From positions 15,420,012-15,484,011 of the forward strand of contig OY992541.1 in NCBI GenBank assembly GCA_963921195.1: a stretch of 64,000 nucleotides of DNA, given 5' to 3'. The stretch's first letter is position 1, and every line of letters begins with the position of its first letter. This DNA comes from Pegoplata infirma. Lineage: Eukaryota > Arthropoda > Insecta > Diptera > Anthomyiidae. The notes under the pieces were generated by a model, which had not been told where the DNA came from, searched no databases, and saw nothing but the letters and a program-made list of their open reading frames with translations. The position numbers were made by a program, and so were the translations under genes. Shown in pieces: positions 56,447 through 64,000 of the stretch.

Positions 56447-59400
56447 ATGGAAATGACGGCACTTGAAACCTTCATTAAAGCTTCGGAAGATGTTGTCACC
56501 TTTGGTGCTGGCTTTTTTAAGCTTGACGATGAGGTACACAACGTTTTTTCGTTGGAAATGAGGGGTAAGCGATTGGATTCATTGTGGGAAAAGGTTGAAT
56601 CCTCCTTTGTAATGAGCATGGAGTACGTAAAATCGCTTGAAGATTCTGATGTTAAGGATTTGACATCTATTGAGTCCAAATATCAGATAGCTTTTGACGC
56701 GTACGTAAACTGTGCTTCCAGGATAAAAGGAAAAATACAGGTTTTCGAAGCAATAAAGGAGGAATCGAAACCGAAACCCCAGCCTTTGGTGGTTACAACT
56801 CCTCCGGTTGATGATTTGTTTCATCGTATGGCGCTTCCGCCATGTGATATCGATGTTTTTGAAGGAAATTATTTGTCGTGGCCTACGTTTAGGGACCTTT
56901 TTACCGCGGTTTACATAAATAATTCTCGGTTGAGTAATGTTGAGCGGCTTTGTTACCTCATTAAAAAGACTAGTGGGGAAGCAAAGGAAATCGTTTCGCG
57001 AAGCCAACTTACTAACGAGGGTTTCAATATTGCGTGGAAAAATTTGGGTGACACATACGACAACAAGCGTATGCTCGTTTTTAACCAATTTGACGCTTTT
57101 TATGCTATTCCTTCTTTTGAGGAGGAAACTAGCGAAGGTCTAAAGACGATTCAGCGCGGCGTCAATAAATGCCTTACTGCGATGTCTACGTATAACATTC
57201 CAAGTTCCGATTGGGATCCAATAATTGTTTATAATTCGATAAAACGGTTGCCTCCGCACACCGTACATCTATTTGAACAAACGGTTAAGGAAAAGAAGTC
57301 TATATCTCCTTGGAAAGACTTGGACAAATTTCTCACTGAAAGAATCCAAACTTTAGATTGTCTACGCGATCTTAAAGGCTCTGGATTGTCCAAAAAGTCT
57401 ATCCAACCGAAAGTGAAATCGCACCACACTAACGCTACACCTTCAACGGTTTCTTTTTGTGGTTTGTGTCCGAATCAAGGGCACTTTTTACGGATGTGTC
57501 CTAAATTTAAAAAGCTTTCGGTTGCGGATAGATATTCTACGGTAAAAAAGTTTCATCATTGTGTCAATTGCTTTTCAAAGGCACATGAAGCTAAAAATTG
57601 TAAGAGCAAAAATACTTGCTCTATTTGTAACAAGCGACATCATACTATGTTGCATCGTGAGATACAAACAGTTGATAGATCGGCAAGGGGAAATAATTCT
57701 TCTACGGCAGTTGCGAGTACGCCTTCCGCCCCTGGATTACAGAACTCCCTGCCTGAAAATTCTCTCCTTCCATCTACATCTACGGGTATTAGTCACGTGG
57801 CTCCTGCAAATCGGCAGACATTCCACGCGTCTCAGAGTAGGACTGTACTCCTAGGGACAGCAATGGTGAATATCGTTCACCATGGTACTACGTACCAAGC
57901 CCGGGCTCTTATAGATCCGGCTTCCGAGGCTTCGTTCATTTGTGAACGCTTGCAAAATCGCCTGAAACTCTCAACGCATTCCACGAATGCTCAAGTTTCA
58001 GGTGTAAATCAAGTGGTCTCGGCTACTTCAAAGAAGATTTGTTCTTTGAAAATTGGCTCTCCCTTGGACAGTACACTTATCTTGGAGACTATGGCTCTTG
58101 TTTTGCCTAAAATTTCGGGTAATTTGCCATCATTTGTCATTCCGTCATTTATTAGGGATAATCTACCCGATTTACATCTAGCAGATTCCGGATTTTATGA
58201 CAGCGGACCTGTCGATCTTTTACTTGGCGCGGATTTATATCCTCAAATTCTTTTGGGAGAAATTCGTCGTAATATTTTGGGTTCTTTGTTGGCTCAAAAC
58301 ACGATATTTGGTTGGATTATTACTGGTCCAATATCACAACCTCGAGTTCACGTTTATTCTACTACTGTAGACTTTTCCGAGGAAGATTCTTTGAATAGAA
58401 CTCTTCTTAGGTTTTGGGAACTTGAGGAAACTCCTGGAAAGAAAATTTTATCCGTGTTTGATAAAATTTGTGAGGAAAATTATAAGGCGACAACACGTCG
58501 TGCTTCTGATGGTCGATATATAGTGACCCTACCATTCAAGCCAGAATTTCCTGAAATTTTGAACTTGGGTATATCGAGGTCAAATGTCTTAAAACAATAC
58601 TTTAGGACAGAGTCCTCGCTTCTTCGAAGACCTGAGATTAAGGAAATGTACGATAATGTCGTAAAAGAATATCTGGACCTTGACCATATGAAACTTGTTT
58701 CATATACACCTCCGGCTGTGACACATTCGTGCTATTTGCCACATCACCCAGTCGTTAAACCAGAGCGAAAGACTACAAAACTGCGAGTCGTGTTCAATGC
58801 TTCGAATAAAACTTCGAACGGGAATAGTCTTAACGACTGCCTTTACGTCGGACCAACTTTACAGTCTGACTTGGTCCTCTTAATTTTAAGATGGCGCCTC
58901 TTTAAATTTGTCTTCAATTGCGATATTACGCAAATGTATAGGCAGATTAGGGTGGATTCTTCTCACACTCCATTTCAACGGATCTTATTTAGAGATTCTC
59001 CGACGGAGAACGTTAAGGAGTATGAGTTGCAAACGGTGACTTTTGGCGTGAATTGCGCCCCTTATTTGGCGATTCGAACGCTTTTGCAATTAGCGGACGA
59101 TTCTGAGGCTGAATATCCCCTGGCATCACACATTCTTCGGAAGTGTATGTACGTCGACGACGTTTTAACAGGGTCTCATGACGTCTCGACTGCTCTGATC
59201 GCTCGTGATCAGCTTATAGCAGCTTTGTCTACCGCTAAATTCGAGCTTCGAAAATGGACTTCAAATGAACGCTCCATTTTAGATAGGTTTCCCCCAGAAC
59301 ATTTGGTTGATGCTAAACTTTTGACTTTTGTCGAGTCTAGTAGCTCTAAGACATTGGGTATTCAATGGAATGCTCAATTGGATTCGTTTTACTTTAGTGT

Positions 59401-61735
59401 GAACCCTATCACACCTAAATCGAGTCATACTAAAAGAGAAGTTTTGTCTCTTATAGCAAAACTTTTTGATCCCGTGGGTTGGCTTGGTCCAGTTATTGTC
59501 GTTGCTAAGATGATAATGCAACGGATTTGGCTTGATCACATTGGTTGGGATGAAAATCTTCCTTTGTCGACTGAAGATGACTGGCAAAAATTTGTAACTT
59601 CATATCATGAAGTCAACAATATTCGAATTCCAAGATGGGTTCATTACAGTCCTGATTCTTTGGTCGAACTTCATGTCTTTTCTGATGCCTCGGAAAAGGC
59701 ATACGCGGGGGTGATATATATTCGAGTTGAGACTTCCAGCGGTGAAATTTATACCCATCTATTATCTGGCAGGACAAGAGTTGCACCCATAAAATCGATT
59801 TCTATTCCTCGCCTTGAGCTTTGTGGAGCAGTTTTTGCTTCCGAACTTTTGCAGACAGTGCTTAAGGAAATTGATATTGGGATTCGGCAAGTTTATTGCT
59901 GGACGGACTCTACCATCGTTCTTGCTTGGTTGAAGAAAGACCCGTGTACCTGGGCCACTTTTGTCCGAAACAGGGTGTGCCAAATCCAACAAAATGTTGG
60001 GGATCACAATTGGTATCACGTGAGATCTGAAGACAACCCTGCCGATTTAGGTAGTCGTGGTATTTCGCCCAATGAACTGGCGGATAACGATCTCTGGTGG
60101 CATGGACCACTTTGGCTTCGCCAGGAAAAATCTTATTGGAATATATCAGAGCTTTCTGGTTTGCATACGGATATTGAAGCTCAGACCGTAAAGGCCCATG
60201 CTTCGTTCTTTGCAAACAATAAAGAGAATGATTTTGATATTCTTGGGAGATACTCAAAGCTCGACAAAGCACTTCGCGTAATATCGTATGTCTTGAGATT
60301 TATCTACAATTCTCAAAAAGCGCGAAAGTCCGGTAGATGTTTGTATTTGGACAAGGCACTTTCCAATTGGGAGATAAAACGAGCAAAAATGCATTTGGCC
60401 ATTATAGCTCAAAAACGTCACTTCGAGGACGAATATAAATGTCTCTCGGAGAAAAGACCTCTTTCCGCTAAAAGTTGTTTGGTTCCTTTGAACCCCTTTT
60501 TGGATGAAGACGGTGTTATGAGGTTAAATGGTCGTTTAGTTAAATGTCCATCTCTCTCATATTCTGAACAGCACCCTGTGATTTTACCATATTCGGATCG
60601 GTTTACTCAACTTTTAGTAGAGTTTGTACATTTGATTTCCATTCACGGTGGAAATCAGTTGATGCTGCGAATTCTTCGGATTGAATATTGGATCCCGCGA
60701 ATGAAATCGAAAATTCGTGGAATAATCGGTCGCTGTAAACGCTGCATTTTAGATCGAAAACGATCATGCAGTCAGATTATGGCAGCGCTTCCTCCTGAAA
60801 GGACTAGACTTGATAGGCCTTTTACTTCAACTGGTGTAGACTTTGCAGGGCCCTTCGACATCAAAAGTTTTACTGGAAGAGCGTGTAGAATAACAAAAGG
60901 CTATGTTTGTATTTTCGTTTGTTTTTCTACGAAGGCAATACATTTAGAGGCAGCTTCGGATTTGTCAACGGCTACTTTCTTAGCCGCTTTTCAAAGATTC
61001 GTTTCGCGTAGAGGCTGTCCTCGTACCATGTTTTCGGATAACGGTACTAACTTTGTAGGCGCGTCGCGTGAGTTAGAAAGGGATTTTAGAACTTTTCTTA
61101 AGGAATGTCAGGTCGAAGTTTGTAACATTTCCAGTTACCAGGAACTTTCTTGGCGGTTTATCCCAGCTGGCGCCCCTCATGTGGGTGGTCTTTGGGAAGC
61201 CGGTGTGAAAAGTTTCAAACTTCATTTTCGAAAGGAAGCACAGGCTTTCAAATATACTTTTGAGGAGTTTTCAACCATTCTTGCGAAGATTGAAGCTTGT
61301 CTCAATTCGCGTCCGCTTTGTCCAATGACGGACAACCCGCGGGAACCGGTTGCCCTAACTCCTGGACATTTTCTTATAGGTTCTCCAATTCTAGCTCCTG
61401 CGGAGCCCGCAATAAATGAGTCTCCAATCAGTATTGTCAATCGGTTTAGAAAAATGAAAGCTCTTACTCAGCATTTCTGTCAACGGTGGAAAGATGAGTA
61501 TTTAATGAGCTTACATAAACGGTACAAATGGCAACATCCAACACGGGAAATTCAGGTAGATGATTTAGTAGTTATACGACATGAGCAGCTACCTCCGACT
61601 TCTTGGAGGTTAGGCAGGGTCGTTGAAATACACCCTGGAAGTGACGGTCATGTTAGGGTCGTTGACGTTCGCACTGCGAATGGGGTTGTTAGACGTCATA
61701 TCGCAAAACTGGTCATTCTAACTAACTTAAATTAA
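56447..61735 (+). CDS. BEL/Pao Gag-Pol polyprotein
   Basis: 1762 codons in one frame. Gag region with a DUF1759-type block (FEGNYLSWPTFRDLF, about residue 137). Zinc knuckles CGLCPNQGHFLRMC, CVNCFSKAHEAKNC and CSICNKRHHTMLH (about 340-402). Protease domain VLLGTAMVNIVHHG with ALIDPASEASFICERL, where the usual DSG/DTG reads DPAS. RT has VVFNASNKTS, CDITQMYRQIRV and MYVDDVLTGS (about 900). RNase H has HVFSDASEKAYAGV, IPRLELCGAV and WTDSTIVLAW. The integrase zinc domain is HLISIHGG...CKRCILDR, with core FAGPFD, MFSDNGTNFVG and HVGGLWEAGVKSFK. It ends with a DUF5641-like tail. The start at 56447 is the first ATG of the frame. Confidence 0.93.
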   Translation: MEMTALETFIKASEDVVTFGAGFFKLDDEVHNVFSLEMRGKRLDSLWEKVESSFVMSMEYVKSLEDSDVKDLTSIESKYQIAFDAYVNCASRIKGKIQVFEAIKEESKPKPQPLVVTTPPVDDLFHRMALPPCDIDVFEGNYLSWPTFRDLFTAVYINNSRLSNVERLCYLIKKTSGEAKEIVSRSQLTNEGFNIAWKNLGDTYDNKRMLVFNQFDAFYAIPSFEEETSEGLKTIQRGVNKCLTAMSTYNIPSSDWDPIIVYNSIKRLPPHTVHLFEQTVKEKKSISPWKDLDKFLTERIQTLDCLRDLKGSGLSKKSIQPKVKSHHTNATPSTVSFCGLCPNQGHFLRMCPKFKKLSVADRYSTVKKFHHCVNCFSKAHEAKNCKSKNTCSICNKRHHTMLHREIQTVDRSARGNNSSTAVASTPSAPGLQNSLPENSLLPSTSTGISHVAPANRQTFHASQSRTVLLGTAMVNIVHHGTTYQARALIDPASEASFICERLQNRLKLSTHSTNAQVSGVNQVVSATSKKICSLKIGSPLDSTLILETMALVLPKISGNLPSFVIPSFIRDNLPDLHLADSGFYDSGPVDLLLGADLYPQILLGEIRRNILGSLLAQNTIFGWIITGPISQPRVHVYSTTVDFSEEDSLNRTLLRFWELEETPGKKILSVFDKICEENYKATTRRASDGRYIVTLPFKPEFPEILNLGISRSNVLKQYFRTESSLLRRPEIKEMYDNVVKEYLDLDHMKLVSYTPPAVTHSCYLPHHPVVKPERKTTKLRVVFNASNKTSNGNSLNDCLYVGPTLQSDLVLLILRWRLFKFVFNCDITQMYRQIRVDSSHTPFQRILFRDSPTENVKEYELQTVTFGVNCAPYLAIRTLLQLADDSEAEYPLASHILRKCMYVDDVLTGSHDVSTALIARDQLIAALSTAKFELRKWTSNERSILDRFPPEHLVDAKLLTFVESSSSKTLGIQWNAQLDSFYFSVNPITPKSSHTKREVLSLIAKLFDPVGWLGPVIVVAKMIMQRIWLDHIGWDENLPLSTEDDWQKFVTSYHEVNNIRIPRWVHYSPDSLVELHVFSDASEKAYAGVIYIRVETSSGEIYTHLLSGRTRVAPIKSISIPRLELCGAVFASELLQTVLKEIDIGIRQVYCWTDSTIVLAWLKKDPCTWATFVRNRVCQIQQNVGDHNWYHVRSEDNPADLGSRGISPNELADNDLWWHGPLWLRQEKSYWNISELSGLHTDIEAQTVKAHASFFANNKENDFDILGRYSKLDKALRVISYVLRFIYNSQKARKSGRCLYLDKALSNWEIKRAKMHLAIIAQKRHFEDEYKCLSEKRPLSAKSCLVPLNPFLDEDGVMRLNGRLVKCPSLSYSEQHPVILPYSDRFTQLLVEFVHLISIHGGNQLMLRILRIEYWIPRMKSKIRGIIGRCKRCILDRKRSCSQIMAALPPERTRLDRPFTSTGVDFAGPFDIKSFTGRACRITKGYVCIFVCFSTKAIHLEAASDLSTATFLAAFQRFVSRRGCPRTMFSDNGTNFVGASRELERDFRTFLKECQVEVCNISSYQELSWRFIPAGAPHVGGLWEAGVKSFKLHFRKEAQAFKYTFEEFSTILAKIEACLNSRPLCPMTDNPREPVALTPGHFLIGSPILAPAEPAINESPISIVNRFRKMKALTQHFCQRWKDEYLMSLHKRYKWQHPTREIQVDDLVVIRHEQLPPTSWRLGRVVEIHPGSDGHVRVVDVRTANGVVRRHIAKLVILTNLN

Positions 61736-61749
61736 ATATACATATCTAT

Positions 61750-61781
61750 TTTCCTTTCTGTTAACCTTTATTGTTTCACAG
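61750..61781 (+). promoter_or_regulatory. candidate 3' splice acceptor before the downstream ORF
   Basis: TTCCTTTCTGTTAACCTTTA then TTGTTTCACAG ends at 61781, five bases before the ATG at 61786. A branch-like TTAAC and a pyrimidine run precede CAG. Together with the donor at 55077 it could give a spliced subgenomic mRNA, as used for env in insect retroviruses. Confidence 0.55.
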
Positions 61782-61785
61782 CAAA

Positions 61786-62889
61786 ATGGACTCCTTACGC
61801 AACCTTTTTGATGACGCCATTTTGGAAGACTACGATGAGGCGATGGAGGTTACAGAACCGGTTGTTGCAGCAGCTACCTTAGTTGCATCTGGAACGACAA
61901 CAGCACCTGTTACGACGCCTTCGCCGGTGGGTACACCCACTTTTGATGGTGTTTCTCCGCCAGCTACTTCCCCTGAAGTACCACCTACTTTTGCGGTGTC
62001 CGAACCTTTGTCGGACACTAATGGACCCTCGGGTTCGAATGTGGCCGCGAGCACTGTCGCTGCTGTTAAAAATAAGTGTAGGGTCTGCAACGGCACTCAT
62101 CCTTTACGGGCATGTAGGGCTTTCCTTAGATTTAAGCCTGAGAAGAAGATCAGAATGGTAGTATTGCATCGCTATTGCTGCCGATGTCTGGCTTCTTCTC
62201 ACTTGGCTAAGGATTGCCCTAGCAAGTCCAAGTGTCGTCGGTGTCAAGGCGATCATCACGTCTTGCTTCATTTTCGGCAACCTACACAAGCAGACTCTGC
62301 AAAACAAAAACAGTCTCGCGCAGCCCGACCCACAGAAAAACAGATTTCTAAGCCTGCTAAAAAGGCTTTTGTCAAAAACCGTCCGAAATCGTCCGTGTCA
62401 AAAGTTTGTACCCTTCCAATTCGACATATTGTCAATTTTTCGCCAACGCTTGTTGTCAAGCTTCAGGTGCCCGGGAATTTCATTCCGGTGAGAGCCGCTT
62501 TGGACTCCTGTTGTAGCGTCAGCTACATTTGCGATTCGCTGGTTCGTCAGCTTCGCCTACCCGTATCCACTATGGATGGGAACGGCTACTGTCGCTTGAC
62601 CCTTTGTTCGTCGTATGATCGGGAACAAAAAGTTTCGGTCACGGCGAAGGTGACAAAAATGAAGGGTGTGAATACTCCCTCGGAGTCGGTTCCCGACTCA
62701 GTGAAGGACAATTTTGCTGGGTTTCAGCTAGCTGACCCACGGTTTAATATTTCTGGTCGGGTTGTTCTGGTCTTAGGTCCAGAGGTCACTCCCCACATTT
62801 TGAAGGGTAGAATACATTCGAGCCCGGGTCTGCCATTAGCGCAATATACCATCTTTGGCTGGATAATTTCGGGCCAATCTCCTATTTAG
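61786..62889 (+). CDS. BEL/Pao downstream ORF: knuckles plus protease-like domain
   Basis: About 367 codons from the ATG after the splice site (an upstream ATG at 61771 lies before the acceptor). Residues 1-85 are acidic, then Ala/Thr/Pro-rich. Zinc knuckles CRVCNGTHPLRAC, CCRCLASSHLAKDC and CRRCQGDHHVLLH (about 92-158) are followed by a basic linker. A protease-like domain then has AALDSCCSVSYICDSLVRQL and ends TIFGWIISG, parallel to ALIDPASEASFICERL and TIFGWIITG in the polyprotein. It lies in the env position but has no signal peptide or membrane segment. The DSCC box lacks the glycine of an active aspartic protease, so activity is doubtful. Likely an accessory nucleic-acid binding protein (inference). 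Confidence 0.85.
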   Translation: MDSLRNLFDDAILEDYDEAMEVTEPVVAAATLVASGTTTAPVTTPSPVGTPTFDGVSPPATSPEVPPTFAVSEPLSDTNGPSGSNVAASTVAAVKNKCRVCNGTHPLRACRAFLRFKPEKKIRMVVLHRYCCRCLASSHLAKDCPSKSKCRRCQGDHHVLLHFRQPTQADSAKQKQSRAARPTEKQISKPAKKAFVKNRPKSSVSKVCTLPIRHIVNFSPTLVVKLQVPGNFIPVRAALDSCCSVSYICDSLVRQLRLPVSTMDGNGYCRLTLCSSYDREQKVSVTAKVTKMKGVNTPSESVPDSVKDNFAGFQLADPRFNISGRVVLVLGPEVTPHILKGRIHSSPGLPLAQYTIFGWIISGQSPI

Positions 62890-63213
62890 GGGAAAAACAA
62901 TACGGCTCTTTTGAAACCATCCGGCTCCCTTGGGTCAAAATCGGCTCTTTTACAAAGAGACCATCCGGCTCCCTTGAGACCATCTACCCCCTTGGGTTAT
63001 ACGGTTATTTTAACCGCTTTTTTTATAAAATCCAGTTTACACTGGTTGGTCTCTTGGCCATTTAGATTTAAGTGTTATTTGAAAAAATGAAAAAAAAAAA
63101 AATACATACTTGAATTTTTATAGAAAATTTTGAATTTTATTTTTTATTACCTTAGTTTATTTATTTTAAGACTTTGTTGCAATTTTGAATTAATATTGCA
63201 AGGCGGCCGGCAA
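62890..63213 (+). other. BEL/Pao 3' untranslated region with short repeats
   Basis: CCATCCGGCTCCCTTG occurs at about 62918 and 62966, with AATCGGCTCTTTT and TACGGCTCTTTT variants and a partial unit near 62982. GCAAGGCGGCCGGCAA lies directly before the LTR, in the place of a polypurine tract although it is not purely purine. Confidence 0.7.
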
Positions 63214-63708
63214 TGTTTAAACCTAAAGCCTTTCTTTGGTTTAATTTGTCCCAGTTTTCACCCCTTGAGTCTTTCGAGGGTTAATACTAGTTAAAATCTA
63301 CTCGCTCCACTTTCCGTGCAACTCTGTAAAGAGTAATACCCAATTCACACCTGAGGTGAAATCTCGTTCGAACGAGATTTCGATCATATAGTTGTGTATA
63401 AAATGATACAGACCATATGACAGAAATCTCGTTCAAACGAGATTTCACCTCAGGTGTGAATAGACCCTAAGCAGTGATTTTAACTAGTTAACCGGTAACG
63501 GGATTTTTAAACATTGTTTGTCGTCCCTTTTATTCTAGTTCTTAAATTTAAACTTACTTCTCTCCTGTATACCAACCAACGCACTACGTGCATAAATACT
63601 TAAGGTAATATAATTAAATAAATATAATTTTCTAATTTAAAACCTTAAACGTTCTTGCATTTTTATTTTTATATTTGCATATTACTGGACCCGCTTTTAC
63701 GGCAAACA
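63214..63708 (+). repeat. 3' LTR of the BEL/Pao element, with MITE
   Basis: Same sequence as 54541-54900 with few substitutions, plus the 131-bp insertion at 63337-63467. Ends GGCAAACA and is followed by the GATTA duplication. Confidence 0.92.
63337..63467. mobile_element. 131-bp Harbinger-like MITE in the 3' LTR
   Basis: Inverted arms ATTCACACCTGAGGTGAAAT...CTCGTT, flanked by TAA on both sides (63334-63336 and 63468-63470). The 5' LTR has one TAA here. A TAA/TTA duplication with GGGTC-type ends fits PIF/Harbinger. Each arm contains the near-palindrome AATCTCGTTCGAACGAGATT. Confidence 0.85.
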
Positions 63709-63713
63709 GATTA

Positions 63714-64000
63714 TATCCAAAAATATTTGCAAAAAAATTCAAAATTATAAACCAAATATGCATATTTTTAAAGATACTTTTTTTATACCAATACTTTTTT
63801 TGGTAATATTGCGAGAAAAAAATTAAAAGTATTCCTGCCTCCTGAATAGGAATCAGTCATCAGAAAAATTAAATTTCTGAAGATTGGAGGAGTGTGTGTT
63901 TAAGTTATATTCCCCACCCCCCCCCCCCCCAAATAAAATTACCTATTTTTTGCAAGAAATCCAGTCGCGATCAGGACATGTAAGGAAGTTCAAAATGTCC
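63714..64000. other. flank right of the BEL/Pao element
   Basis: No gene. Contains a 14-C tract (63917-63930) and the direct copy of the 54195-54440 repeat. Continues past the window. Confidence 0.6.

Larger units (their letters stand above)
54541..63708 (+). mobile_element. structurally complete BEL/Pao LTR retrotransposon
   Basis: 9.2 kb: LTRs of 360 and 495 bp (the second enlarged by a MITE), flanked by GATTA (54536-54540 and 63709-63713). A leader of 1.5 kb is followed by a 1762-codon gag-pol frame and a second ORF of 368 codons. Gene content and DUF1759/peptidase-type order are those of BEL/Pao. The frames are uninterrupted, so the element was recently active; the MITE in one LTR shows that some time has passed since insertion. 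Confidence 0.92.

Overview
The window is AT-rich dipteran DNA (most likely a higher fly) that consists almost entirely of transposable elements. I see no single-copy host gene, no rRNA and no believable tRNA gene. The fly assignment rests on the families present: LOA-clade non-LTR elements, an Osvaldo/Ulysses-like Ty3/gypsy provirus with a tRNA-Lys primer site, BEL/Pao elements, Tc1-like DNA, and at 4153-4405 a dispersed repeat of the type common in higher flies. Genus cannot be read from this sequence.

Layout. 1-3413: two LOA-clade ORF2 fragments joined head to tail. 3414-8689: decayed DNA with a BEL/Pao gag remnant and unrecognised open frames. 8690-15102: short DNA transposons, including two copies of one TA-flanked element and a 2.2 kb palindrome with an 8-bp target duplication. 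15291-49202: one ancient minus-strand Ty3/gypsy provirus, inflated to about 34 kb by nested insertions. 49207-54535: CR1/Jockey-like 3' fragment, a short MITE and a Tc1-derived inverted dimer. 54541-63708: a structurally complete BEL/Pao element with LTRs, a 1762-codon gag-pol frame and an additional downstream ORF.

The nest. The provirus has 2.2 kb LTRs. Its gag is split by a hAT-like palindrome (43845-45932) and by a composite insertion (39558-43765) that carries a DNA transposon with an intron-containing transposase-like gene. Its RT is split by a Transib-like element (29028-37154, TSD CAACG). That element is in turn split by a full-length LOA element (29086-34293, 13-bp TSD). Its integrase is split by a recent CsRn1-clade LTR element (21716-27503, TSD ACCAT, apparently identical 195-bp LTRs), which carries its own palindrome. 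The left LTR is split by a palindrome and by two nested elements with CCCGAGTAAAAA ends. The nesting gives a relative order of events that can be read directly from the target duplications.

Most unusual points: the left provirus LTR lies inverted relative to the right one; at least five long palindromes (1.1-2.3 kb) occur in 64 kb, so transcripts could form long hairpins; and the BEL/Pao element has, in the env position behind a good 3' splice site, a second ORF that repeats the nucleocapsid-knuckle plus protease segment of its own polyprotein instead of encoding an envelope.
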